Assembly (NCBI RefSeq): GCF_001659605.2 | Contig: NC_035173.2 | Coordinates: forward strand, 7,871,769-7,935,768 | Direction: 5' to 3' | Length of the DNA: 64,000 bases | Source of the DNA: Manihot esculenta | Lineage: Eukaryota; Streptophyta; Magnoliopsida; Malpighiales; Euphorbiaceae | Shown: piece after piece, positions 30,587 to 41,456 of the stretch | How the letters are laid out: each line of letters begins with the position of its first letter | Numbering within the stretch: position 1 is the first letter of the stretch | Notes under the pieces: model-generated | The model's input: the letters and a program-made list of their open reading frames with translations, nothing else | Told to the model about the DNA's origin: nothing | The model's database searches: none | Made by a program: the position numbers and the translations under genes

Positions 30587-32179
30587 GTGTACTGTTTTTC
30601 AGAAAACAGGATGAGAGGAACTCGTCGATCAGCAAGATTGACTGGAGTACCACCTGAGGATGAGGGCACGAGCGCCCGTCCTCCAGCATTGCCTAGGGCA
30701 GTGTCTAGTAGGTCTAGCAGAGAAAGAGCGGTAAGAGACCCTAGAAGGTCTTTGGATCTGGGTAGAAGCAGATCAGTCAGAGGAACAGTTCAGGGAGGAG
30801 CGTCAGAGGATATGGGGGATGATATGGATGTGGAGCAGAGGAGGGATGACAGTCTGGGAGTCAGTATGTCAGAAGAAGGAATGGGAGAATCCCAAGGAGG
30901 CACTCAGGCCTCGGGATTTGTTCAGCCACCTTACTACCCACCCTTCTCACAAAACCCTGGGTATTCGATGGGAGGCACATCGGACTACCACAGTTTTAGC
31001 CCTTATCCCACACAGATGCCATACCCACCCTACTACCCACCATATTCACAGTACCCAATGTATCCACCTCCACCTTACTATCCAAATCCAGCAAACCCTA
31101 TCCCAGGGGATGCTGCACCTCCTCCTCCCCCAGCAGAACCAGCAGCCCCAGTTACCCAACCTCCTAGACCTAGCTCAGCCAGTGGGAGCAAGGTTAAGAT
31201 GACCGACTACATGAAGTTGGGTGCTCCCTAGTATGAAAAAGGGGATGACCCGTTTGTGTATCTAGAGAGGGTTAAGGTGATCACAAATGAGATTGAAGCT
31301 GATGATTGTAGAGCCATTCAGATGGCTGGGTTCACACTTAAGTGCAAGAAGGCACGAGAGTGGTTCAAGAATTATGTGAACCCGAAAGTGGATAGCATGT
31401 CTTGGGAGGAGTTTGCAAACGAGTTTGCAGGATGGGCTTTCCCAGATAGTTCAAGGGAACTGAAGATGATAGAGTTTGAGCAGTTGAGGCAGACTGATGA
31501 GATGGGTGTAGAGGAGTTTACAGACAGATTTTTGGAGCTGTTGCCTTTTGCAGGGCAAAGCCTTGACTCAGACCAGAAAAGGTCAAGGAGGTATATCATG
31601 AAACTCCACTCCAGATATTCCTCCTTGATCTAGTCAGCAGATAGGGAGAGCTTCCATGCCATAGTGGATATGGCCCGGAAAATGGAGGCTAGTGCCATCG
31701 TTCAAGGGTCAGTTAAACAGTCAGTGGCACAGCCTTCTAGTTCTAAGACCCCAGGCTCTTCTTCAATGAGTGCAGCAACCTCAGGTAGCAAGAAGTGGGA
31801 CAGAGGTCCCAGGAAGTCTAAGAAGAACAAGTTCTGGAACAAGGTTAAGTCCAGTCTGGGACTAGGGAGTGGCTCAAGCTCTGGTGCGGATAATGCAGTT
31901 TGTGCAAGGTGTGGTAAGCCACACAGAGGAGTATGTCGGTTTGGGACGACGGCCTGTTACAGATGTGGTCAGGAGGGGCATATGTCTCGAGAATGTCCAA
32001 GAGCAGCCCCGATGGCTCAGTCCCAGCAGACAGCTTCAGGTAGTGTAGCGCAGCCAGCAGCTCCAGCCATGACTCAGGCCAGTGGCAGAGGCAGAGGGAG
32101 AGGGGCAGCCTCTTCTTCAGCGGGTTTCAGAGGTGAAGGTCCATCAGCTCCAGCACGGATCTTCACGATGACTCAGTAG
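30587..32179 (+). pseudogene. Tekay gag with in-frame TAG codons
   Basis: The likely start is ATG 30611 (MRGTRRSARLTGV) rather than the upstream in-frame ATG 30587. A Pro/Tyr-rich stretch (30918-31165) precedes the capsid domain (about 31290-31620, with FTLKCKKAREWFKNY and EEFTDRFLELLPF). Two zinc knuckles follow: C-x2-C-x3-H-x3-C at 31901-31936 and a canonical C-x2-C-x4-H-x4-C at 31955-31996. TAG codons at 31229, 31631 and 32177 all sit where CAG (Gln) would fit, and the frame continues unbroken beyond each. The protein would package RNA in cytoplasmic particles, but as read here it stops after about 206 residues. Confidence 0.85.
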
Positions 32180-35100
32180 GAGGCAGATGCATCTAACACC
32201 GTGGTGGCAGGTAACTTAGTCATTGGTTGTTCAGATGTGTATGCCTTGATGGACCCTGGTGCATCTCATTCTTTTGTTATACCGAGAGCCGTCCAGAGGT
32301 TAGGGTTGATGATCTCTGAGTTAGAGTGTCCTCTCTGGGTCAGTGGACCCAAGTGTGATCCATCAGTGGCAGAGTCAGTCTGCCAGTGTAGTCCTGTGTT
32401 TGTTGAGGGAAGATGCTTGTCCGCCGACCTTGTGGTTCTAGACTTGACAGATTTTGACGTCATTCTAGGGATGGACTGGTTATCTACCCATGGTGCTACC
32501 TTGGACTGCAGGGACAAGGTAGTCAGGTTCAGAGGTCAGGATGGGTCAGAGGTTGTCTTCAGAGGAGACAGGAGGGGTACACCTAGAGGTCTGATATCAG
32601 CTCTTCAGGCTCGTAGGTTGCTTAGGAGGGGATTTCAGGGGTATTTGGCTCATGTGAGAGAGCTTAGCAGTCAGATTAGAGAGCCTGCCTCGGTGCCAGT
32701 AGTTAGAGAGTTTCTAGACGTCTTCCCAGACAAGCTGCCAGGTTTACCACCTGCTAGGGAGATAGAGTTCGAGATAGAATTGATGTCTGGAACCCGACCG
32801 ATCTCTATCCCTCCCTACAGGATGGCGCCAGCAGAATTGAAGGAATTGAAAGAACAGTTGCAAGAGCTGGTAGACAAGGGCTTCATCCGACCGAGTACCT
32901 CACCCTGGGGTGCTCCAGTTTTGTTTGTCAGAAAGAAGGATGGATCCCTTAGACTTTGTATCGACTACAGACAGTTGAACAAAGTCACTAACAAGAACAA
33001 GTACCCTTTGCCAAGGATCGACGATCTATTCGACCAGCTAGCAGGAGCGGGTTGTTTCTCCAAAATAGATCTGAGATCTGGGTACCACCAGCTGAGGATC
33101 AGAGATGAGGATGTGCCAAAGACGGCTTTCAGGACCAGATATGGGCATTTTGAGTTCCTTGTAATGCCATTCGGGTTAACCAACGCCCCTGCAGCATTCA
33201 TGGATCTCATGAATAGAGTGTTTAGTCAATACCTGGATCACTTTGTTATTGTCTTCATAGACGATATTTTGGTGTATTCCAGGAATGCAGAGGAGCATGC
33301 CCATCATCTGCGGTCGGTTTTGCAGACCTTGAGGGAACATGGCTTGTATGCCAAGTTCTCTAAGTGTGAGTTCTGGCTGAGGAGCATTTCGTTCTTGGGG
33401 CATGTAGTGTCAGAGAATGGGATAGAGGTGGACCCCAAGAAGACAGAAACTGTGGCTAACTGACCTAGACCCACTTCAGTGACGGAGATCAGGAGTTTCT
33501 TGGGTTTGGCAGGTTACTACAGGAGGTTCGTTCAGGACTTCTCGAAAATAGCAGCTCCTCTGACCAGACTAACCAGGAAGAATCAGAAGTTTCTGTGGAC
33601 CGACCAGTGCGAAGAGAGTTTCGAAGAGCTTAAGAAGAGGTTGACTTCAGCACCAGTTTTAGCTCTGCCATCTAGTGAGGAGGATTTTACCGTCTTTTGT
33701 GATGCGTCCCGTGTGGGACTGGGTTGTGTACTAACGCAGAATGAGAGGGTGATTGCTTATGCTTCTAGGCAGTTGAAGAAGCATGAGTTGAATTACCCCA
33801 CACATGACCTTGAGATGGCAGCAGTAATCTTTGCACTCAAGATGTGGAGGCACTACCTATATGGGGTAAAATGTGAGATCTTCACAGATCATAAAAGCCT
33901 GCAGTACATCTTGAGTCAGAGGGATCTGAATCTGAGGCAGAGGAGATGGGTGGAGCTGTTGAGTGACTATGATTGCAAGATTCAATATCATCCGGGTAAG
34001 GCGAATGCTGTGGCAGACGCCCTAAGCCGGAAGTCACTAGGCAGTCTATCCCACATCACGACAGAGAGGAGACCAGTGGTGAAGGAGTTTTACAAGCTCG
34101 TTGATGAAGGTCTACAGTTAGAGTTGTCTGGTACCGGTGCTTTAGTGGCCCAGATGAGAGTGACACCTGTGTTTCTGGAGCAAGTGGCTCAGAAACAGCA
34201 TGAGGACCCAGAGTTAGTGAAAATTGCCAGGACTGTTCAGTCAGGCAAGGACAGTGTGTTCAGATTTGACAGTAAGGGGATCCTCCGCTATGGGAATCGA
34301 TTGTGTGTACCAGATGACATAGGGCTAAAAGGAGACATTATGAGGGAGGCTCATAATGCAAGATACAGCGTTCACCCCGGAGCCACCAAGATGTATCAAG
34401 ATTTGAAGAAGGTTTATTGGTGGCCAGCGATGAAGAAAGAAGTGGCACAGTTTGTGTCCGCTTGCGAAGTATGTCAGAAGGTGAAGCTGGAACATCAGAA
34501 GCCGGCTAGAATGCTTAACCCGCTACCTGTTCCAGAGTGGAAATGGGAGAATATAGCTATGGACTTCGTAGTGGGGTTACCGGCAGCGTCCAACAAATTG
34601 GACTCCATATGGGTGATTGTGGACAGACTCACAAAATCTGCTCACTTCATCCCTGTCAGGAGTGGCTACTCTGTGGACAAGTTGGCGCAGGTATATGTGG
34701 ATGAGATCGTCAGGCTGCATGGGGTTCCGATTTCGATAGTGTCGGATAGAGGGCCCCAGTTCACCTCCAGGTTTTGGCGGAGTCTGCAGAATGCCATGGG
34801 TACTAGATTGGATTTCAGTACTGCCTTCCACCCCCAGACGGACGGACAGTCCGAAAGGACCATCCAGACTATCGAGGATATGCTTAGAATGTGTGTGCTA
34901 GACTTTGGCGGTTCTTGGAGGCAGCATCTACCTTTGGTGGAGTTTGCCTACAATAACAGCCATCATGCTAGCATCGGGATGGCTCCATATGAAGCTTTAT
35001 ATGGGAGGAAGTGCAGGTCACCTGTTTGCTGGAAGGAAGTTGGAGAAAAGGCCTTGGCAGGGCCTGAGCTAGTAGAGATCACCAGCAGGGTGGTACCCAT

Positions 35101-35596
35101 AATCAGAGAGAGAATCAAGACCGCTGCAAGCAGACAGAAGAGTTATGCAGACATCCGCAGAAGACAGGTAGAGGTTCAGGAGGGGGATCTGGTATTGCTC
35201 AAGGTGTCTTCAATGAAAGGAGTGGTTCGCTTTGGGACGAAAGGTAAACTAGCCCCACGATACATCGGACCCTTTGAAATCTTGCAGAAGATTGGGAATG
35301 TGTCGTACAAGCTAGATTTGCCTGCTTCAATGGCAAGAATCCATCTGGTTTTCCATGTTTCAATGTTGAGGAAATTTGTGTCAGATCTGGGCAAGGTTCT
35401 TAGTGAGCCTGATGTGGAGATCCAAGAGGATCTCACCTATGTTGAGCAGCCAGTGCGGATCATAGACACCCAGATCAGAAAGCTAAGAAACAAGGAAATC
35501 CCGATGGTGAAAGTCCTATGGAACCACCACAATATGGAAGAGTGCACCTGGGAGACACGGGAGTCCATGCTCCAGCAATACCCTTATCTTTTCTGA
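32180..35596 (+). pseudogene. Tekay pol: protease, RT, RNase H, integrase, chromodomain; one TGA
   Basis: The frame is shared with gag, so gag-pol is one 1669-codon frame from 30587 apart from four stops. Protease has DPGAS (32252) and ILGMDWL. RT has [29 protein letters not shown] and the catalytic FIDD (33254-33265). TGA at 33461 replaces a Trp codon that is TGG in element 1. RNase H follows, then integrase with its H/H/C/C finger and catalytic D (34562), D (34745) and E (34853), the GPF motif, and a C-terminal chromodomain ending at 35596. The chromodomain would steer insertion to marked heterochromatin. No frameshift is seen. Confidence 0.9.
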
Positions 35597-35667
35597 GGTT
35601 TGTCCCTTGTGAGTTCTATGTGTTTTATGTGTATGTTATGTGTATGCCATGCTATGTGTTAGTTGAG

Positions 35668-35703
35668 GAACATTCGGGGACGAATGTTCTTAAGGGGGGA
35701 GAA
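35668..35703 (+). other. Perfect hairpin plus polypurine tract, element 2
   Basis: GAACATTCG and CGAATGTTC form a perfect 9-bp stem around GGGA (35668-35689), followed by the purine tract aaggggggagaa ending at 35703. The stem is nearly kept at 3817-3838 in element 1. Confidence 0.85.
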
Positions 35704-35877
35704 TGTAATACCCGGCTAGACTCCGATATCGGAATTCCTACCGTCCGGTGGAATCTCGGATGTCGGAGACCTCTAGATGGGTAAAACCATGTTTTCATGA
35801 AATGTTTTAATGTTTTTGATGATTTTAAGTAAAAAGGAAATGAGTTTTTGAATAAAAACAACCTTGGAGGAAAGCTC

Positions 35878-36022
35878 AGGTTCGGCCGTCGAACCTCAAG
35901 TTCAGCCGCCGAACATGCATGCGTTGCGGGTGTGCTTTAGGCCCCCGAAAGCATAAGTGAGGAAAGTCCAGGTTCGGCCGCCGAACATGGCATGCATGCG
36001 GAGGCACATTCGGCCCCCGAAC
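35878..36022 (+). promoter_or_regulatory. U3 palindrome cluster (element 2, 3' LTR)
   Basis: Here two adjacent units occur at the first site and only one at the second, the reverse of the 5' LTR. Two palindromes have single-base decay (ggccgtcgaa, agccgccgaa). Confidence 0.55.
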
Positions 36023-36564
36023 GTGGCCTGGCCAGCTACTATAAAAGGGTCCCTTAGCCGAAAACGGGCGAGCTTTTCCCCATTTTCGGCCAAGGTGAGC
36101 CCTCCGCCGTCCCTCACCGATTTTTGATGTTTTTCCTCTAGATCTTTCAAGTTTTTCACTTGTTTTAACTTTGTTTTGAAGATTTGAGCTTTTGAGCAAA
36201 GTTTTGGAGCTTTGAGGTTCAAGAACTCAAATCTCTCCCAACCCCCAAGTTTGGTCGCCTCTACTCTCGATCTTCAAGAGGTAAGAGTCGATCTCTAGCT
36301 TATATTGTGTTTTAAGTAAGTTTTATGAAGTTCATGGGGGTAGAATGCATGTTTAGGTTATAGTTATGTTTTTGGGTATAAATGTATGTTCATGAACAAT
36401 GTGGCTTGTATTGTGTGTTTGATGTGTTGTAGTTGGGGTTTAAGGTAGTTTGAGACCCCTAGGAGCTTGTATGCATGTTTTGGTTGAGCTAAATGCATGA
36501 TGGTTTGAGTTGGAGGCATTTGTGCATGTTTGAACCGAGTTTCTGCCCTTTGGGAGAAACCAGG

Positions 36565-36785
36565 TTCGGCAGCCGAAGGGACTTTCGGCCGCCGAACCCC
36601 CTTGTGGAGGCAGCCTTCGGCTGCCGAAGCTTGCCCCCGAAAGGAGACTTTCGTCTCTGTCTGGGAGTTTCGGCCGCCGAACATGCATGAGTTTCGCCTC
36701 TGTCTGGGAGTTTCGGCCGCCGAAGGTGCCGCCGAACCTGCCTGACTTTCGGCTCTGGAGGGACTTTCGGCCGCCGAAAGTGCCC
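36565..36785 (+). repeat. Transcribed palindrome cluster (element 2, 3' LTR)
   Basis: Same order as 28925-29173, but two 12-bp gccgccgaa-bearing units have been lost. Confidence 0.85.
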
Positions 36786-37169
36786 TGTCCAGCCTTCCTT
36801 TGCATGTTCTTGCATGGATGTTTTGAGATGTTTTAGGGGGTTTTTGGGGGATGTTTTAGAGTTATGTTCTAGTTGTTTGGTCCCTCATTTGAGTCCACCT
36901 GTGTAGGTTCGGACCCGAGGAACCGAGGACCCCAGCAATGAGTCAGCTGCTTCAGTCAGTGTCAGAGCTAGCCTAAGGTGAGTGGAATGACTCTTATGCT
37001 TTTAAATAAATCAGTTTGAGCATGTTCATGCATCACGGATGCCATGTGATATTTTAGGTTGCTTGCATTAGAAATCACGAATATGTTGCATTGCATAAAA
37101 TGTTGTTGATGTGGATGAATGTTGAATGATCCATTAGCCCTCATATGTTATGACATGATGATATGATAT

Positions 37170-37325
37170 GGAAGTCCAGATGTGGCCTGCACTACGCCCC
37201 TAGCACTATGTAAGAGAAAGACCGGATGTGGCCTGCACTACGCCCCCGGCATCATGGATTATGTATGTTATGTTATGTTATGTATAAGAGAAAGACCAGG
37301 TGTGGCCTGCACTACGCCCCTGGCA
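37170..37325 (+). repeat. LTR minisatellite, type 3, 3' LTR copy
   Basis: It is identical in layout to 29560-29715, which shows that this array has been stable since insertion while the palindrome clusters were not. Confidence 0.85.
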
Positions 37326-37781
37326 TGATTGGATTATGTAGAGGGCTAAATGGTGACAAGTTCATCCTTGATATGATTAGTTGTGATGTGATGCATTTCA
37401 TGATAGCATGTATTTTAAATGCTTTACTATTCTGCTCACTGGGCTCTAGTAGCTCACCCCTCTCCCAAATTCCCCAGGTTTGCAGGTACGGGTTAGACAG
37501 AGAAGTCAAGAAGAGTAAAGAAGTCTTATGTATGTAATAGTTAGAATGTGGACATGACAGATTGTATAATGATGTATAGATATTGTAATACCCGGCTAGA
37601 TTCCGGCATCGGAATCCCCACCTTCCGGCGGAATCTCCGTTGGAATATGGAATTTTGATGATGCCAGAGTCTTCTAGAGGGGTAAAATGTGATTTCTAAA
37701 ATGATTTTTTTACTGATTTCATGGTTTTAAATGAAAAAGAAGTGAGTTTTGAAAAGAAAAGACCAAGGAGGTTTTTGCCAG

Positions 37782-37940
37782 GTTCGGCCGCCGAAAGTGA
37801 AGTTCGGCCGCCGAACATGGGAAGGTTTCGGGAGTGCTTTTGGCCTCCGAAAGCTATGTTTGAACAAACCAGGTTCGGCTGCCGAACCTCAAGTTCGGCC
37901 GCCGAACATGGGGGTGTTTTGCATGCATGTTAGGCCGCCG
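37782..37940 (+). promoter_or_regulatory. U3 palindrome cluster of the solo LTR
   Basis: Three TTCGGCCGCCGAA copies plus a ttcggctgccgaa variant lie upstream of TATAAAAG (37962-37969). The grouping in pairs separated by a short spacer matches the other subfamilies. Confidence 0.55.
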
Positions 37941-37961
37941 AAGGAGGTTTGGCTGGCCACC

Positions 37962-37969
37962 TATAAAAG
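37962..37969 (+). promoter_or_regulatory. TATA box of the solo LTR
   Basis: TATAAAAG follows ggctggccacc at the same place as in the other LTRs. A solo LTR keeps its promoter and could transcribe into flanking DNA. Confidence 0.7.
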
Positions 37970-38642
37970 CCCCTCAGATCGAAAATGGGCGAGATTTCTC
38001 CCCATTCTCGAGCTCAGGTGTGTTCATGTCCTCCTTTGGTCATTTTCATGTTTTCTCTTCATCTCCTTCATATTTTTATGAGTTCCAAGGTTGTTTTGAA
38101 GAGTTTTCAAGCTTAGATCAAAGTTTTGGGAGCTTGGAGACCCAAGGAGTAGTTTCCTCCCATCTCCAAGTTAGAGCTCGCACAAACCCTCGATCTTCAA
38201 GAGGTAAGTGTGGATCTATGCTTTCTTTTACGTTTCATGAAGTTTTAAGTGAGTTTTAAGAGGTTTTGATGGTTGAGTATGGATAGATATGCATGTTAGG
38301 GTTTATGTGGGTTTTATGCCCAATGTGTGATAATGTATGTTCATGTGATGTTTGTGTTGGGGTTTAAGTTAGTTTTCAAGCCCCTTGAGCATATGGGAGA
38401 GAGAGTATGCATGATTGGGAGAGAGTATGTGAGGTTTGGTTTGTTTTGATGGTGTTGGCCTATGTGGGTCATAAACTATCTATGTATGCTTTAGATGTTG
38501 TTTTTGGGAGTTTAAGCTTGTTTGAGCTCCTTTGTGCATGGTTAAGGATGTATGCATGTGTTTGAGAAGTTGGGTGCTTGTTTTGGGGTGTATGGAAGGT
38601 TGGAAGGCTTGAAATGCACAAAGGCTGAGTTCTGGATGAACT

Positions 38643-38860
38643 CAGGTTCGGCCGCCGGAGGTGGTTTCGGCCGCCTAACCTTGCCCCCGAAAGTTGAGTA
38701 AGCAGACTTTCGGCAGCCGAAGGTAATGTTCGGCCGCCGAAAGTGCCTGACTTTCGTCTCTGGAGAGAGGGTTCGGCCGCCGAAGGTGCCGCCGAACCTG
38801 CCTGACTTTCGTCTCTGTCTGGGACTTTCGGCCGCCGAAGGTGCCGCCGAAAGTGCCCTG
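38643..38860 (+). repeat. Transcribed palindrome cluster of the solo LTR
   Basis: TTCGGCCGCCGAA-type units with gccgccgaa extensions are arranged as in the other LTRs, with the words actttcgtctctg between them. Confidence 0.85.
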
Positions 38861-39290
38861 TCTAGCCTTTTCTTGAGTGTTTTCTATGCATGTTTAAGTG
38901 ATGCTTTTGGGGGGTTTTTGGGTAGTTGTTTATGAGTTGTTTAGAGTATGTTTGGCACCTCACTGGAGTCCACCTGTGTAGGATCGGACCCGAGGAACCG
39001 AGGTGTTCAGCAGTGTTAGCTGCTTCAAAGTTAGTCCAGAGCTAGCCAGAGGTGAGTGGAACTAACCCTTATGTTTTAAATCAAATGTTTTCAGCATGTT
39101 CAAGCATGTTCATGCATCATGAATACCATGTTATGCAATAGGTTGTTTGCATTAGAATTCACGAATATGATGCATTGCATAATACGATGATAATGATGTG
39201 GATGGATACTGGATGATCCTCTAGCCCTCAGTATGTTATGATATGATATGAAAAGATATGATATGGCATGTACGATATGATATGAGATGA

Positions 39291-39415
39291 GGAGTCCAGG
39301 CATGGCTGTATCGCCCCTGGCATAGAGTATATGGAGTCCAGGTGTGGCCGTATCGCCCCTGGCATAGAGTATATGGAGTCCAGGTGTGGCCGTATCGCCC
39401 CTGGCATAGAGTATT
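39291..39415 (+). repeat. LTR minisatellite, type 4 (3 x 42 bp)
   Basis: Three units share ggagtccaggtgtggccgta and end tcgcccctggcatagag. They lie at the same LTR position as types 1-3. Confidence 0.88.
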
Positions 39416-40438
39416 GTTGACTTGTTATGGTACGAGATTGATATGTAGAGGGCTATTGGTGACAGATTCATCCTTGAGGTGATATATTTGTGATGTGACG
39501 CATTCCATGATAGCATACGTTAAAACGAACTGTTTTCCTTTATGGTTTCTGCTCACTGGGCTTTTTAGCTCACCCCTCTCCCCTAAACCCAGGTTTGCAG
39601 GGTCAGAGGTAGTTCAGGAGGACGGCAAGATATGGTTATGGTCATGATATGTAATAGAATAGTAGTGGACATGATGTATTGTAAAGTTATGTAAGGATGT
39701 AAAAGAGTTATGTTGTAATATGACATTATGTTATATGTTCAGAGTTATAGTATTGTGCTTGGCCCGAGTTGGATAATCCCTTTGTACATGAGTTTTATTT
39801 TATGTTATTACATGTGATGGACCGAGTTTGACATAGGGTATGCTGACCCTAGGGGTTCTATGAGTTCAGTCATAGTGCATACACAGGTCAAACTGGTTAA
39901 AGGTAAAGTTTTAAATGCTTTATGGATATGTTTGATCATGTTTGGGATTATACCAGCTGTACAGGATGTATTGTAGGCTTGCTACGGGTCCCGGCGGCCT
40001 TATGCCGATCTGGATCCTAGTGCCGGTAGCGGTCCGGATTTTCGGGTCGTTACAGATATGTAATGTAATGATATTGAGGTTAAAAGTGTGCTTGACCATA
40101 GTTTAATGTAATCCCTTTGAAACATGATCTTAATGTTATTGATGCCCATGTTTAGCCAACTCAACTCTTGTTATGCCACCCATTGGGGGCTTTGATGAGA
40201 TCCCACAGAGGGGTCAAGTTTATGGTTATGTATATGTTCGGTGCATGCACATGTTGAGTTTGGTGATTGATAGAATGTATGAAAGAAAAGTTTTAAATTT
40301 TTATGTATAATTGTTGATCATGTATGGGATTAAACAGGTTTACAGGTTGCATGTCAGGCTTGCTACGGGTCCCGGCGGCCTTAAGCCGATCTGGATCCTA
40401 GCGCCGGTAGCGGTCCGATTTTCGGGTCGTTACAGTCA

Positions 40439-40960
40439 GGGCTGGGAAATGCCCGGAATCTCGTCAAGAAAAAAATGCCCAAAAGCTTATCAAGATAGAT
40501 TAGGGCTGAAAAAATGACCAAAAACTTGTAAGGGTTGAGAAATGCCCGGAAGCACGCTAGGACTGAAAAATGCCCTTAAACTCATCAAGGCTAGAAAATA
40601 CCTGGAAGTGCACCAAGGCTGAAAAATGCCAGGAAGCGCAAAGCATGTTAGGGTTGAAAAATGCCTGAAAACTCATTAGGACTGGGAAATGCCGGGAAGC
40701 ACGTCAGGGCTGAAAAATGCCTGAAAACTCATCAGGGCTGGAAAATGCCCGGAAGTGCACCAAGGTTGGAAAATTCCCGGAAGCGCACTAGGGCTGGAAA
40801 ATGTCCTAAAGCTCGTCAGGGCTAGAGAATGCCTGGAAGCTCGTTAGGGCTAGAGAATGCCCGGAAACACACCAGGGCTAGGTAATGCTCGAAAGCTCAC
40901 CAGGACTATAGAATGCTAGAAAGCTTGTCAGGGCTGGTTAGGGTAAGAGAAAGCCCGAAA
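40439..40960 (+). repeat. Minisatellite C (~29-31 bp, about 17 units)
   Basis: The unit core is agggctg(g/a)aaaatgcc followed by (c/t)g(g/a)aagc(t/g)c(g/a). The left flank of the Tekay element (gaagctcgtcag at 28057-28068) belongs to the same array, which confirms the insertion site. Confidence 0.85.
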
Positions 40961-41456
40961 ACTTGCCAAGGCGATACTATATCACTCATTTTGGCCAGGC
41001 GTTGGACAAGATCTTGGACCGCACTGGTCAGTAGGGCGAGTAAAGAAAAATCAAGGACAGCGCTCACTCAACCCAGATAGAAGCTGCCTTATTGCCTGAT
41101 AGACTAAACTAAGGCCGCACAATTCCACTCAATACAGTTGATATAATTTATACTTTAGGACCATGAAACATTTCACGACCAGGCCACTAGGAGGGTATCT
41201 GCCAGGCTAATGACTGGGTGTCTGTCTTGATTGATAAAATTCTCAAGTCATGACCGGGTGTAAGTTTGGTTTATTATAGCCTCAAGGCATTGATCATTTA
41301 TGGGTAGGAGCAGGCAAAGCGATGCGAGTATGGAAAGTCAATCTAAACAAGCCACGTCCCTCAGAGCGTGAAGACAACTGTCACCCTCAAATTTAAAGAA
41401 TGAAAGACCAATGGAGGGACTTCTGATATTACACAATAATCGCCTAAAGAAAGTCA
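40961..41456 (+). other. 3' non-coding part of Tat-like element
   Basis: No coding signal is seen. Decayed minisatellite-B-like words (gaccaggccactagg) occur near 41180, and a purine stretch (taaagaaag) precedes the LTR. Confidence 0.55.

Larger units (their letters stand above)
37584..40054 (+). mobile_element. Solo LTR of a related Tekay subfamily, TSD gatat
   Basis: A 2471-bp LTR begins TGTAATACCC and ends GTTACA; the flanks gatat (37579-37583) and gatat (40055-40059) are a perfect TSD. No internal sequence is present, so it formed by recombination between its two LTRs. Sequence and minisatellite differ from those of element 2, which makes it a separate subfamily. It has its own U3 palindromes, TATA box and donor-like gag/gtaagtg (GT at 38204). 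Confidence 0.93.
28069..40434 (+). mobile_element. Ty3/gypsy Tekay-type element 2, full structure, TSD gtcag
   Basis: 5' LTR 28069-30347, tRNA-Met-type primer site 30351-30362, gag-pol 30587-35596, hairpin and polypurine tract 35668-35703, 3' LTR 35704-40434. The flanks gtcag (28064-28068) and gtcag (40435-40439) are a perfect TSD. The 3' LTR is interrupted by a solo LTR. Apart from that insert and small palindrome indels, I count about 17 substitutions between the LTRs, mostly transitions, so the insertion is fairly young. It lies within the Tat-like element at 25632-41987. Confidence 0.93.
35704..40434 (+). repeat. 3' LTR of Tekay element 2, split by solo LTR
   Basis: The two parts, 35704-37583 and 40060-40434 (after one TSD copy), join to a ~2255-bp LTR matching 28069-30347. 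The break lies at the word gatat, which is duplicated on both sides of the insert. Confidence 0.93.

Noticed and set aside
40439..40960. CRISPR-like ~30-bp repeats
   Set aside because: Degenerate back-to-back minisatellite inside a gypsy element, with no spacers and no cas-like genes.
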